From assembly GCA_050013795.1 (NCBI GenBank), contig JBEKEO010000005.1, positions 1 to 44,826 on the forward strand: a DNA stretch of 44,826 nt, written 5' to 3'. The stretch is from CAWHOW01 sp050013795 (lineage in GTDB: Bacteria; Bacteroidota; Bacteroidia; Bacteroidales; CG2-30-32-10). How positions within the stretch are numbered: position 1 is the stretch's first letter; every line of letters starts with the position of its first letter. A program made the translations under genes and the position numbers. This document shows positions 1-8,064 of this stretch, one piece after another. The notes under the pieces are model-generated. The model ran no database searches and was not told the DNA's origin. It worked only from the letters and a program-made list of their open reading frames with translations.

Positions 1-783
1 ATTTCTATTTTACTATCTGATATATATTGGGTCTTCTGGCGCGAAATGAAAAGGTTTACACAGCAGAGGGCAAGGATCATGATGGCATTTATACAGCCTG
101 TTGTGTGGCTGGTACTGATGGGTAATATGATGTCGGGACTCACCAACAACCCTATGGCAGCAAAAATGCTGGGAACAGGCAACTACATTGATTTTATGAC
201 ACCCGGCATCATGATAATGACAACCTTGTTTGGTGGAGTAATGGGAGGAACATCTATTGTTTGGGACAGGAGGCTTGGCTTCCTAAACAAAATGCTGTCG
301 TCACCTATACACAGGGCGGCTATACCATTGGGGAAATTACTGGCGCTGGGTTTGCAAGCCATGTTGCAGGCATTGATCATCGTAATTATTGCTCTTTGCC
401 TTGGTGTACATTTTGTAACAGGAGTACCCGGGGTAATTTGTCTTCTATTGTTATCAAGTCTTTTCGGGATGATCATGGGAGGCATTTCGCTTTCTCTTGC
501 GGCTGTGATCAAATCCATGGAATCGCTTTTTGCTATCACTAACTTCCTTACCATGCCCTTAATGTTCACAAGCAATGCCATGTTTCCTGTAAGCGCTATG
601 CCTTCGTGGTTAAGAGTTATTGCAAACTGCAACCCCCTTACTTATGCGACAAGCACCATGCGGACAATTGCCACCAAAGGATGGATATTGGATGGCATCT
701 GGCCGGGAGTAGTGATATTATGCGCTATGTTAATAGTTACCACAACCATTTCGATAAGGATGTTTCACAGGTCGATTTCCTGA
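1..783 (+). CDS. ABC-2 type transporter permease (5' end outside window)
   Basis: This is the membrane subunit of an ABC-2 (DrrB/NodJ-like) exporter. The reading frame is open from base 1; an internal ATG lies at 46, but the 15 codons before it (reading ISILLSDIYWVFWRE) look like the usual N-terminal cytoplasmic segment, so the true start is upstream of the window. About six hydrophobic segments are visible. The region FLTMPLMFTSNAMFPVS followed by MPSWLRVIANCNPLTYAT is the typical ABC-2 loop before the last membrane helix. Its ATPase partner is presumably encoded to the left, outside the window. The substrate cannot be inferred; drug, polysaccharide or lipid export are all possible. The family call is firm, the substrate unknown. 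Confidence 0.88.
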   Translation: MSILLSDIYWVFWREMKRFTQQRARIMMAFIQPVVWLVLMGNMMSGLTNNPMAAKMLGTGNYIDFMTPGIMIMTTLFGGVMGGTSIVWDRRLGFLNKMLSSPIHRAAIPLGKLLALGLQAMLQALIIVIIALCLGVHFVTGVPGVICLLLLSSLFGMIMGGISLSLAAVIKSMESLFAITNFLTMPLMFTSNAMFPVSAMPSWLRVIANCNPLTYATSTMRTIATKGWILDGIWPGVVILCAMLIVTTTISIRMFHRSIS

Positions 784-828
784 TAAATGTCTTGATGAAA
801 AATCTAGGAATTATTTCAAACATAAAGC

Positions 829-942
829 AATTGTCAGTTCGAGTAGTTCGTTACTTCACGAACGTATCGAGAACAGACTAACCAATGTAGTCGCATCTCG
901 ATACGTCCTTCGACAAGCTCAGGACTACTCGATGTGACAATT
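829..942. repeat. Nested palindromic intergenic element (REP-like)
   Basis: The stretch 784-1056 has no gene apart from this element and a promoter. Its two ends are imperfect inverted repeats: the left arm begins AATTGTCA then CGAGTAGT and ends CGTATCGAGA, and the reverse complement of the right arm shows the same blocks in the same order. Each arm also folds on itself (GTTCG...CGAAC on the left, GTCCT...AGGAC on the right). The right arm contains CTTCGACAAGCTCAGG, a string I recognise as recurrent between genes in many bacterial genomes. It is probably a non-coding repeat of REP/MITE type. Confidence 0.6.
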
Positions 943-1000
943 AGTATTAGTAATTTCAGAAACATTTTATAGATTAATCAAGTTAAGAACGCTTATTCTT

Positions 1001-1032
1001 CTTGACTTTTGGCATTGGATTGTGTAATTTTG
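1001..1032 (+). promoter_or_regulatory. Promoter of DUF2892 gene
   Basis: A perfect Bacteroidota -7 box, TAATTTTG (1025-1032), is preceded by CTTG (1001-1004; three of four bases of the -33 TTTG) with a 20-bp spacer. This gives a short leader before the ATG at 1057. It is assigned by motif and spacing only. Confidence 0.5.
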
Positions 1033-1056
1033 CAGAAATTTTGAAACGGAGGGGTT

Positions 1057-1275
1057 ATGTTAAAGAATATGGGAACGGTTGACAAGGTATTACGGCTTTT
1101 TGTGGTTATTGTTTTTGCAGTTCTAATTATCACAGGAGTGGTGAAAGGTGCGGGATTAATTATCTGTTCGATAATAGGGGTATATCTTCTTTTCACCAGT
1201 CTTTTTAGTTATTGTTTTCTCTATAGCATAATAGGCATACATACGTTGAGGACAAAGTCCGGTGTGGACGATTAA
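1057..1275 (+). CDS. DUF2892 family small membrane protein (YgaP-like)
   Basis: The 72-residue protein has an N-terminal MLKNMGTVDKVLRL segment followed by two hydrophobic helices (about residues 13-30 and 33-55). This is the organisation of DUF2892, the membrane part of YgaP-type proteins, here without a rhodanese domain. A purine-rich GGAGGGG lies a few bases before the ATG, and a well-formed promoter and a rho-independent terminator bracket the gene, so it is probably monocistronic. The function of stand-alone DUF2892 proteins is not established. Confidence 0.72.
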   Translation: MLKNMGTVDKVLRLFVVIVFAVLIITGVVKGAGLIICSIIGVYLLFTSLFSYCFLYSIIGIHTLRTKSGVDD

Positions 1276-1296
1276 TAAAGAAATTGTATAATGAGC

Positions 1297-1330
1297 AAGC
1301 CGGAGATTAAACTGCCGGCTTTCTTTTTTT
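1297..1330 (+). terminator. Rho-independent terminator after DUF2892 gene
   Basis: AAGCCGG (1297-1303) pairs with CCGGCTT (1315-1321) around an 11-base loop and is followed by a T-rich run (1321-1330). It reads in the plus direction and overlaps the last codons of the convergent tadA, so the two genes share this DNA. Confidence 0.7.
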
Positions 1331-1732
1331 GCGAAAGAATTCTTTCATAATAGCGGCACAGTCGGATTCCAGTATGCCGCCTATTATTTCTGTAGAAGGA
1401 TGTAAAATGTCGGCGGCGAATTTTGAATATCCTTTCTTCTCATCTTTGGCGCCATAAACGATCTTACTTATCTGTGTCCAGTACGAGGCGCCTGCGCACA
1501 TCACACAAGGCTCAATGGTAACATACAAGGTGCATTCAGGGAGGTATTTTCCTCCTATAGAATTGGCTGCCGAAGTAAATGCCTGCATTTCGGCATGAGC
1601 CGTAACATCGTTTAGTCGTTCAGTATAATTGTGTGCACGTGCAATGATCTTGTTCCGGCAAACAATCACGGCGCCAATAGGCACTTCATCAGCATCGAAA
1701 GCTTTCTGCGCTTCTTTAAGCGCTTCTTTCAT
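1307..1732 (-). CDS. tadA: tRNA-specific adenosine deaminase
   Basis: It deaminates A34 to inosine in tRNA-Arg(ACG). The zinc site is complete: HAEMQAF with the catalytic Glu, and PCVMCAGA supplying the two Cys ligands. The length of 141 aa from the ATG at 1732 is near the family norm. However, the frame stays open upstream of that ATG and reads YTDESF just before MKEALKEA, which resembles the normal TadA N-terminus. The true start may therefore be a non-ATG codon (CTG at 1759-1757 or ATT just before it), or an upstream ATG has been lost. It converges on the DUF2892 gene and lies 52 bp downstream of the SUMF1-like gene on the same strand. Confidence 0.93.
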   Translation of the reverse strand: MKEALKEAQKAFDADEVPIGAVIVCRNKIIARAHNYTERLNDVTAHAEMQAFTSAANSIGGKYLPECTLYVTIEPCVMCAGASYWTQISKIVYGAKDEKKGYSKFAADILHPSTEIIGGILESDCAAIMKEFFRKKRKPAV

Positions 1733-1784
1733 GAAGGATTCGTCAGTATATGCTATCAGAATTCTACTTTTTAAAATTAATAAA

Positions 1785-3362
1785 TTATTCTGCGCTTCTT
1801 ACGGCCCTGTAGCCATAATGGTTGTATCGCTGCCAGTCGCTCAGGCCTGCATACTGGCGGTCGGAAGTGCGGCAAAAGGTAGATGCATAATAAAAACTTC
1901 CTCCCCTGAATCCCGCCCCTACTCCTTTTACACCGGGCCAGTCAGTATTGGTTGCATTACCTGACTCATCAAGATTTCCATCGCCATGAGAACCTTTAAA
2001 TAATATGCCTGCTTTGTTGCTTATGCTTATACAGCGTTCAAAAAGATTCCCGCTAAGGTCAGAGATATGATAAAATGAATATCCATTTTGTTCATTTGTG
2101 CCGTTTTTCTTTTCAAAGAACCCTGCTCTTACCGGGCTCAGCATATCTGCTGTTTTCTCGCAATATACAATGTTTGCATCGGCATTGGATGGCAACTCTG
2201 TAAATGTACCTCCATTGCTGATACCGTTAGCATTTATTGCCTTTATTGTTCCCCATGCAAATTCATTTGCCACAGGAGCCATGGTACCACGACAGGCCTT
2301 TTCGAATTCAAGTTCGGTCATAGGACGTAATCCTGCCCAATCGGTAAAAGCGGCATCATCAGCCCATGAAATAAAATTACATGAAATGTTTTGACCGTCA
2401 TTATTTTCGTTGGGAATCCCGTTGCCATTCAGGTCACAATAGAAAGTAACCGGATCGGTAGCGCTGATGGTTGCATCACATCGAATGCCGTTTCGATATT
2501 GAATGGTTGGAGAATTTGTCATCACATAACGATTAACCACATTGGTTCCCGAAATACCCGACCACACCCTTAATTCTTGTTGCTGACGGGTAAGCGAGTT
2601 AAGAAAATCCACATACTGCCCTTGGGTAATTTCATATTTCATACACCAGAAAGCATTATATCCCTTTGGAAATGCATCCGGAATAATTCCAAAGAACTGT
2701 TCGCAGTAAAAATGTTTTGCATAACAAAGATTACCCTCTTTTTGTCCGGTGGTAATTGCCGTTTCGGAATTTACGGCAAATGGCTGCGTTGTTTTGGGAT
2801 ACGTATAAAATGCCGAAGCTTCGCTGCCGCCGGAACCTAATTTAAATGCTCCTTTCGGAACATAAACCATTTCGATGGCATACACTTTAAATACCATATC
2901 GTTAATATCTTTTATACCGTTAGCATCATAGTTAAATTTCAGCTTTACCCCGCCCCAGTTGATGTTGCCATTGCCATCCTTCTGACGGTATGCAAAGACA
3001 CCCATTCCTTTTTTATCAGTCGTGCCAGCAGAAAATGAAGGAGCAACACCGTTATCCGAGATCACGCTATAATCTTTGATATCGGTGCTTATATAAACAT
3101 GTTTCCATTCCGTTCCAAGTTTTGCTTTATATTTAACAAATATCCAGGCAGCATCATAATTTGCTTCGTTAGCAGAAGTCCTCCATGAGTTTTCCCAGCT
3201 GAGGTCAAAGGAGATAAATGCCGTTTTGTCGTTAGTATTGATATCTGTTATAGTTGCTTCCTTATTTATTTTAATATTCGTTGCTTTTATTTGAAAGGTA
3301 CCTGCAATCAAAAAAATTAAAACAGCGGTGAAATGTGCCGGCAAAAAGTGTTTATTGTTCAT
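1785..3362 (-). CDS. Secreted SUMF1/FGE-like domain protein
   Basis: The 525-aa protein begins with a signal peptide (hydrophobic residues about 10-25). An N-terminal region (about 28-160) resembles that found before SUMF1 domains in Bacteroidota secreted proteins. The SUMF1/formylglycine-generating-enzyme fold covers about 165-524, shown by YEITQGQYVDFLNSL, LRPMTELEFEKACRG, GFRGGSFYY and a terminal GYRAVRS. In true FGEs two active-site Cys lie after the GGS motif. Here only the second position is Cys (STFC) and the first is Tyr, so formylglycine-generating activity is doubtful. A role as a structural or binding SUMF1 domain (compare the GldK/GldJ type) is more likely. There is no T9SS sorting domain. 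Confidence 0.82.
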   Translation of the reverse strand: MNNKHFLPAHFTAVLIFLIAGTFQIKATNIKINKEATITDINTNDKTAFISFDLSWENSWRTSANEANYDAAWIFVKYKAKLGTEWKHVYISTDIKDYSVISDNGVAPSFSAGTTDKKGMGVFAYRQKDGNGNINWGGVKLKFNYDANGIKDINDMVFKVYAIEMVYVPKGAFKLGSGGSEASAFYTYPKTTQPFAVNSETAITTGQKEGNLCYAKHFYCEQFFGIIPDAFPKGYNAFWCMKYEITQGQYVDFLNSLTRQQQELRVWSGISGTNVVNRYVMTNSPTIQYRNGIRCDATISATDPVTFYCDLNGNGIPNENNDGQNISCNFISWADDAAFTDWAGLRPMTELEFEKACRGTMAPVANEFAWGTIKAINANGISNGGTFTELPSNADANIVYCEKTADMLSPVRAGFFEKKNGTNEQNGYSFYHISDLSGNLFERCISISNKAGILFKGSHGDGNLDESGNATNTDWPGVKGVGAGFRGGSFYYASTFCRTSDRQYAGLSDWQRYNHYGYRAVRSAE

Positions 3363-3468
3363 GACATAAATGTTTAATTAGGAATAGATATTGGTGAAAA
3401 GAATAAATGCAAAATAACTAAAAATATTTCACCCGTTATCTTCATAAGATGCTGTGGTATAAATTTAG

Positions 3469-3476
3469 TAAATTTG
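3469..3476 (+). promoter_or_regulatory. -7 box upstream of GT9 gene
   Basis: TAAATTTG matches the Bacteroidota -7 consensus TAnnTTTG exactly and ends 18 bases before the ATG at 3495. No clear -33 TTTG is seen at the right distance. Its position argues that the coding region starts at 3495 rather than at the in-frame TTG at 3474. Confidence 0.4.
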
Positions 3477-3494
3477 AATTTTATTTACATTAGA

Positions 3495-4517
3495 ATGTAT
3501 TCGTATAAAAATATCATTATCAGCAGGACTGACGGAATAGGTGATGTGGTGCTTGCATTGCCGATAGCAGGCGTGCTTAAAGAATTATATCCTGACAGTA
3601 ATATTATTTTTCTTGGCAGGGATTATACTAAAGTTATTATTGACTCTTGTAAACACATAGACCGTTTTGTCGGTTGGGACTATATTATAAAACTAGGAGA
3701 AACAGAATCAATAAACTACTTTAAATCATTGCAGGCAGATGTGATAATTCATGTTTTTCCAAGAAAATCTATTGCCGAACTTGCCAAAAAAGCCAACATC
3801 CCTTTGCGAATAGGGACTTCTCACAGGCATTATCACTGGAATACATGCAACAGGCTGGTTGGTCTTTCAAGGAGGAAATCCATACATCACGAAGCTCAGC
3901 TTAACTTAAAACTTCTTGTTTCCTTAGGAGCAAAGAAGAATTTCGATCTTGCTGAAATACCGAAATACTATGGATTCTCCATAACAGGTTATCCTGATAC
4001 AAGATTCAAATCGCTTTTAAGCACTGAGAAATTTAATCTTATCATTCATCCAAGTTCTAAGGGAAGCGCAAGAGAATGGGGAATGAAGAATTATCAGGAA
4101 CTTCTTGAAATAATTCCCCAAAATAAGTTTAAGGTTTTTATAAGCGGAACAGAGGAAGAAGGGTTAAAGACGCGGCCTTTTCTTTTAGATAAATTCCCTG
4201 ATGTAGTTGATTTAACGGGGAAGATGTCGCTCCCCGAACTGATAAGTTTTATTTCCGTGGCTGATGGACTTCTCGCTGCAAGTACCGGTCCATTGCATAT
4301 TGCAGCTGCTTTAGGAAAGCATACCCTAGGGCTTTATGCTCCCATGCGTCCTATACATCCGGGCAGATGGGCTCCGTTGGGCGAAAAAGCCGCATTCATA
4401 GTGAAAGACAAATATTGCAGCAAATGCAGGCATAAAGTAAAGTGTGAATGTATTGAAAGTATCACTCCCATTGAGGTGATGGAGAAATTATCACAATTTA
4501 AGAAGACAAATGAATAA
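3495..4517 (+). CDS. Glycosyltransferase family 9 (heptosyltransferase-like)
   Basis: This GT-B enzyme probably transfers a heptose or related sugar onto LPS core or another surface glycan in the cytoplasm. The N-terminal IIISRTDGIGDVVLALP and the C-terminal IIHPSSKGSAREW and STGPLHIAAALGKHTLGLYA motifs are characteristic of GT9. The length is 340 aa from the ATG at 3495; an in-frame TTG at 3474 would place the start inside the promoter. The C-terminal CSKCRHKVKCEC cluster is common in Bacteroidota GT9 proteins. Its last codons overlap ubiX, so the two are co-transcribed. RfaE2, which supplies ADP-heptose, is also in this window. Confidence 0.9.
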   Translation: MYSYKNIIISRTDGIGDVVLALPIAGVLKELYPDSNIIFLGRDYTKVIIDSCKHIDRFVGWDYIIKLGETESINYFKSLQADVIIHVFPRKSIAELAKKANIPLRIGTSHRHYHWNTCNRLVGLSRRKSIHHEAQLNLKLLVSLGAKKNFDLAEIPKYYGFSITGYPDTRFKSLLSTEKFNLIIHPSSKGSAREWGMKNYQELLEIIPQNKFKVFISGTEEEGLKTRPFLLDKFPDVVDLTGKMSLPELISFISVADGLLAASTGPLHIAAALGKHTLGLYAPMRPIHPGRWAPLGEKAAFIVKDKYCSKCRHKVKCECIESITPIEVMEKLSQFKKTNE

Positions 4518-5079
4518 GAAAAAAATTGTTGTTGCCGTGACTGGCGCCAGCGGGGCAATATATGCAAGCATATTGTTTGAGAAATTGCAATTGCTGAACA
4601 AACAGATAGCGGATTGCAGCATTGTTTTTTCCGATAATGCCAAAGGAGTTTGGAAGCACGAACTGAAAGACAACGCTTTTGAGAATATCCCTTTCAGGAT
4701 ATTTGCCAATAATGATTTTTATGCTCCATTTGCTTCCGGTTCGGCTAATTATGATTGCTTGATCATTTGTCCATGCAGTATGGGAACTATGGGAAGAATA
4801 GCATCAGGCGTTTCAAACGACCTGATTACGAGAACAGCGGATGTGATGTTAAAAGAAAGAAGAAAGCTTATTCTTGTTACAAGAGAGATGCCTCTGAACC
4901 TTATACATATTAATAACATGAAATCTGTAACTGAAGCCGGCGGCATAATTTGTCCCGCATCTCCATCTTTTTACAGTCATCCTGCAAATTTAAAAGATAT
5001 ACTTACTACTGTAATTGATAAAGTTCTGAGCCTTTCCGGTTTTGAGATTTCAGGATTTCAATGGGGCGCTGAAAAATAA
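4510..5079 (+). CDS. ubiX: UbiX-type flavin prenyltransferase
   Basis: It makes prenylated FMN, the cofactor of UbiD-family decarboxylases used in quinone synthesis or aromatic acid decarboxylation. The N-terminal VAVTGASGAIYASIL is the nucleotide-binding motif. SNDLITRTADVMLKERR and REMPLNLIHINNM are the family's phosphate- and FMN-binding signatures, and GGIICPASPSFY follows as expected. The 189-aa length is normal. The start codon overlaps the end of the GT9 gene by 8 bp. No ubiD partner lies in the window. It converges on the GH5 gene with only 14 bp between the stops. Confidence 0.93.
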   Translation: MNKKKIVVAVTGASGAIYASILFEKLQLLNKQIADCSIVFSDNAKGVWKHELKDNAFENIPFRIFANNDFYAPFASGSANYDCLIICPCSMGTMGRIASGVSNDLITRTADVMLKERRKLILVTREMPLNLIHINNMKSVTEAGGIICPASPSFYSHPANLKDILTTVIDKVLSLSGFEISGFQWGAEK

Positions 5080-5093
5080 TACGCAGCAACTCC

Positions 5094-6410
5094 TTATTGC
5101 TTCACAAATTTCTCTACTCCTATTCCGCATTCTGTTTTAACTTCCACAACATACACACCATTTGGGAAATTAACAATGTTAATGATAAACTGCGATTGGT
5201 TATCGGTAATCGTTGAACCGTATATCCTATCTCCAAGCATATTGTATATTTCAATACTGTTAACCGATAATTGATTACTGATTACCTTTATTTCATTGTT
5301 GGCAGGATTTGGGAAAAGAGCAATGTTATTTCCCTCTTTAATTCTGTTAATTACAGTAGTACCGCAACCATTAAGCAAAAACTTACTTTTCGGTGCATTA
5401 ACCGTCAGCAGTCCATAATTGGAATTATGCACTATATCATTACCATAAGTAGTCAGGTTACTGAAGTTACCGGTAGAAGAGATCTGGCGATCGGAACAAT
5501 TATCATGATCCCAGCTCCATGCTATCCATCCAACTTTCTTTAGTTGACAATAATTTAATAGAGATTTATAATTCAAGGTATATTCGCAGGGAGAGGCATC
5601 ATCCTGTAAATTGGCAACTTCACCCAGCACCAAAGGAATATTTTGCGATATCACCGCATTAACATCCGAAGCCATAGTGGTTGAATCGTTGCCTGCAAAA
5701 GCATACCAATAGGCATGAGCGCTGAAGATAAGGTTATGCAGTGGGTCGTGCAGAATCAGGTTATTCGCCACATTTGATGTAACAAAAGCATCAGAGTTTG
5801 TTCCACAATCGGGAGCATCAATCATGATAGGGAAATTAAAACCACTCTTATTTCTTAAAGCAGTGATAATGTTTTTATATGTGCGTTGATAAGTAGCCAA
5901 AGCTGTTGTTGACGACACGGACGCCCACAAATAATCCAAAGCCTCGTTTGCATAATTAACAATAACGCTTTCTTTATGCTTCAAAAGTACATCTGTAAAT
6001 ACGCTGTCCTGCGCCCACCATGTATTCAGGCTTAGCAGCGCAGCAGTATCATCAGAACAGGTGTAATCGTGAATTTCAATAATAGCTATCATTTTATTTT
6101 CTACGCATTTGCTTACAGCACTGTCAAGAGCTTTGTAGTTTTTATAAACATCATTTGTAGATGCATCCGAGTTATCAAAATACCAGGGCATCCTGACCAC
6201 ATTTGCACCCGACTGTACCACCTGATTGATTTCCAAAGAAGTTATATCGTAGCCCCAGTCATAGGGCGCATAATCTATACCTCTTAACAGCAAAGTATCA
6301 CCGCAGGGACCAAAAATATAACGACCATTTGTATATATATACTGCGTTGTTTGTGCCGATAAATAAATTGTTGCCAATAAAGCAAAAAGTATAATGGTTA
6401 ATCTTTTCAT
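5094..6410 (-). CDS. Secreted GH5-family glycoside hydrolase with T9SS sorting domain
   Basis: The 438-aa protein has a signal peptide ending ...YLSAQ (residue 20). A cellulase-type (beta/alpha)8 domain spans about 22-345, with GANVVRMPWY, IIEIHDYTC, VNYANEA (probable acid/base E156), SAHAYW and VLGEVANL (probable nucleophile E264). The acid/base motif is NEA rather than the common NEP. The likely action is endo-cleavage of a beta-mannan or beta-glucan; the substrate is not readable. The T9SS type A sorting domain (363-438) starts at LFPNPANNEIKV. Its DNA is strikingly similar to that of the sorting domain of the protein at 19756-20934. It has its own -7 box and follows a terminator, so it is separate from the operon at 6533-14203. 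Confidence 0.87.
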   Translation of the reverse strand: MKRLTIILFALLATIYLSAQTTQYIYTNGRYIFGPCGDTLLLRGIDYAPYDWGYDITSLEINQVVQSGANVVRMPWYFDNSDASTNDVYKNYKALDSAVSKCVENKMIAIIEIHDYTCSDDTAALLSLNTWWAQDSVFTDVLLKHKESVIVNYANEALDYLWASVSSTTALATYQRTYKNIITALRNKSGFNFPIMIDAPDCGTNSDAFVTSNVANNLILHDPLHNLIFSAHAYWYAFAGNDSTTMASDVNAVISQNIPLVLGEVANLQDDASPCEYTLNYKSLLNYCQLKKVGWIAWSWDHDNCSDRQISSTGNFSNLTTYGNDIVHNSNYGLLTVNAPKSKFLLNGCGTTVINRIKEGNNIALFPNPANNEIKVISNQLSVNSIEIYNMLGDRIYGSTITDNQSQFIINIVNFPNGVYVVEVKTECGIGVEKFVKQ

Positions 6411-6450
6411 TGAATTTTGTTTTAAATGATTAAAGGTTCTTTTTATTTTT

Positions 6451-6458
6451 CAAATGTA
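6451..6458 (-). promoter_or_regulatory. -7 box of GH5 gene
   Basis: The minus strand reads TACATTTG, a perfect TAnnTTTG, 40 bp upstream of the GH5 ATG. The -33 region would fall next to the upstream gene's terminator and has no clear TTTG. Confidence 0.4.
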
Positions 6459-6473
6459 TTATAATTTTTTAAC

Positions 6474-6504
6474 TAAAAACGCTACCTTATTAATAGGTAG
6501 CGTT
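6474..6504 (-). terminator. Rho-independent terminator of the T9SS operon
   Basis: A perfect 10-bp stem, AACGCTACCT (6478-6487) with AGGTAGCGTT (6495-6504), encloses a 7-base loop. On the minus strand it is followed by a T run. It lies 29 bp after the stop of the 6533-8035 gene and ends the T9SS operon before the GH5 gene. Confidence 0.8.
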
Positions 6505-6532
6505 CATTTTAATTGCCACTTTTTTAATTATT

Positions 6533-8035
6533 TCATTCTTTTATAAACTTCTTTTTAGTTATATACTTTGTATCATTCAGGGCGATAAGATATAGGCCTT
6601 TGGAAAGATTATGTACGTCTATATCCATTATAGAAGAATTAATTTCCTTATGTAAAAGCAATTGTCCTGTAATATCGTAAATGTAGACATTAGCATTTTC
6701 GTTTGCATTATTATTCCACATAAGAGTCAGCCAATCTGTTGCGGGATTTGGAAAAATCTTTATCTTGCATGAAATAGAAGGATCATGAACGGACAATGGA
6801 GTAACGGTAATTTTTACAGTATCGGTAGTGATGCACAAATCGCTTACAACCAAAACGGTATAAGTAACATTGGTATCGGGGAATGCCAGCGGGTTTGAAA
6901 TATCAGGATTGCTCAAGCCTTGTTCCGGGTACCAGCGGTACGATGTTCCGCCCGATGCATAAAGCTGAATGGTATCGCCTGAATGTATTGCAGTGTCCCT
7001 GCTAATAGTAACATTGCATGAAGCGGAAAACAAAACGTTGCGTGGTGATGTGGCAAGATAAATAGCTTCGGCGCCCCACTTGAAATAATTCTCATAATAC
7101 ATTTTATACTGATTGCCTACACTGTCCCAAACCACATCAACAGCCCAGTAGCGCGAAGTATCGCCCGGCAGGTTAAATAGCACAGGGTTGCCGGGATATT
7201 TAATCCAGTGAGCGCCATCAAACGAAACAGCATACCCTACTCTTACTGAATCCTGCTGCCCTAGGAAAGAAATACCACTGTACCACATTTCCAAAACACC
7301 ATTTGTCCTAATAACCGAAGGAACTGCTGCAAACATATCGTCCCATGTGTAGGGAGCCCCATGGGTAAGCACCGGACCGGGGTATTTATTCCAGTTCACG
7401 CCATTATTCGATACGGCCAACCCTATATTTATCCAGCCAACAGTATCCTGTCCTGTGTACCACAAGGCATATACACCTGATGAAGGGTCGTAATAGGCAG
7501 CGGGCGATTCAATATATTTTCCGTCCCAGTCGCCGGGAGCGCCTTTGAAAAGAACTTTACCCTGTTTTGTGAAATGAATTCCATCCGGTGAGGTAGCAAG
7601 TCCAATGTTAGTATGGCTTTGCCCCTGCTGATAAGTTGAATCGCCGTAATAATAAAGATTATATCCTGATGGTATTTTAAGGATTTCGGGAGTATCAAGC
7701 CATTGCCCATCCCAGGCGCCTGTTCCGCCTACATCAAGCACAGGATTACCGGTAAATTTATTCCAAGTTATTCCATCGAGTGACCATGCATAATGTATCT
7801 TTCCGCGCATGACCGTATCACTTGGATTTACTCCGCTTGCCACCACATACCACATTTTAAAGGTGTCATTTTGTATCATGCAGGCAGGCTCACCATAGGC
7901 AGCCCACATATAGGTGGTATCCATGGATAGAACGGGATGACTGGAATACTTTGTCCACTGTGTCTGTGAAACGGCAGCACCGTTCATCATAATAAGCACC
8001 AAGAATATCAGTGCAACTAACCTGTTATTCATCAA
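6533..8035 (-). CDS. Five-bladed-propeller glycosidase-like protein, T9SS cargo
   Basis: After a signal peptide (about 1-23), residues 27-335 contain five repeats of the form W.K....PVL......W......P, each followed by a YYxG or WYSG strand and an 'SxDGxxW' turn. This pattern is seen in five-bladed propeller glycosidases and related proteins (GH43/GH32/GH130-like). The catalytic acids cannot be assigned with certainty, so an enzymatic role is an inference. Residues 340-413 are an Ig/PKD-like module (SGDTIQLYASGGTSYRW), and 424-500 are a T9SS sorting domain (KIFPNPATDWLTL). It is the last gene of the minus-strand operon and lies 29 bp after the preceding gene. Confidence 0.78.
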   Translation of the reverse strand: MMNNRLVALIFLVLIMMNGAAVSQTQWTKYSSHPVLSMDTTYMWAAYGEPACMIQNDTFKMWYVVASGVNPSDTVMRGKIHYAWSLDGITWNKFTGNPVLDVGGTGAWDGQWLDTPEILKIPSGYNLYYYGDSTYQQGQSHTNIGLATSPDGIHFTKQGKVLFKGAPGDWDGKYIESPAAYYDPSSGVYALWYTGQDTVGWINIGLAVSNNGVNWNKYPGPVLTHGAPYTWDDMFAAVPSVIRTNGVLEMWYSGISFLGQQDSVRVGYAVSFDGAHWIKYPGNPVLFNLPGDTSRYWAVDVVWDSVGNQYKMYYENYFKWGAEAIYLATSPRNVLFSASCNVTISRDTAIHSGDTIQLYASGGTSYRWYPEQGLSNPDISNPLAFPDTNVTYTVLVVSDLCITTDTVKITVTPLSVHDPSISCKIKIFPNPATDWLTLMWNNNANENANVYIYDITGQLLLHKEINSSIMDIDVHNLSKGLYLIALNDTKYITKKKFIKE

Positions 8036-8064
8036 AAAAAAATATGGTAATTAATAATACTTTT

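Noticed and set aside
183..632. 149-codon minus-strand frame inside the ABC permease
   Set aside because: It is antisense to a clear membrane protein and has no recognisable domain.
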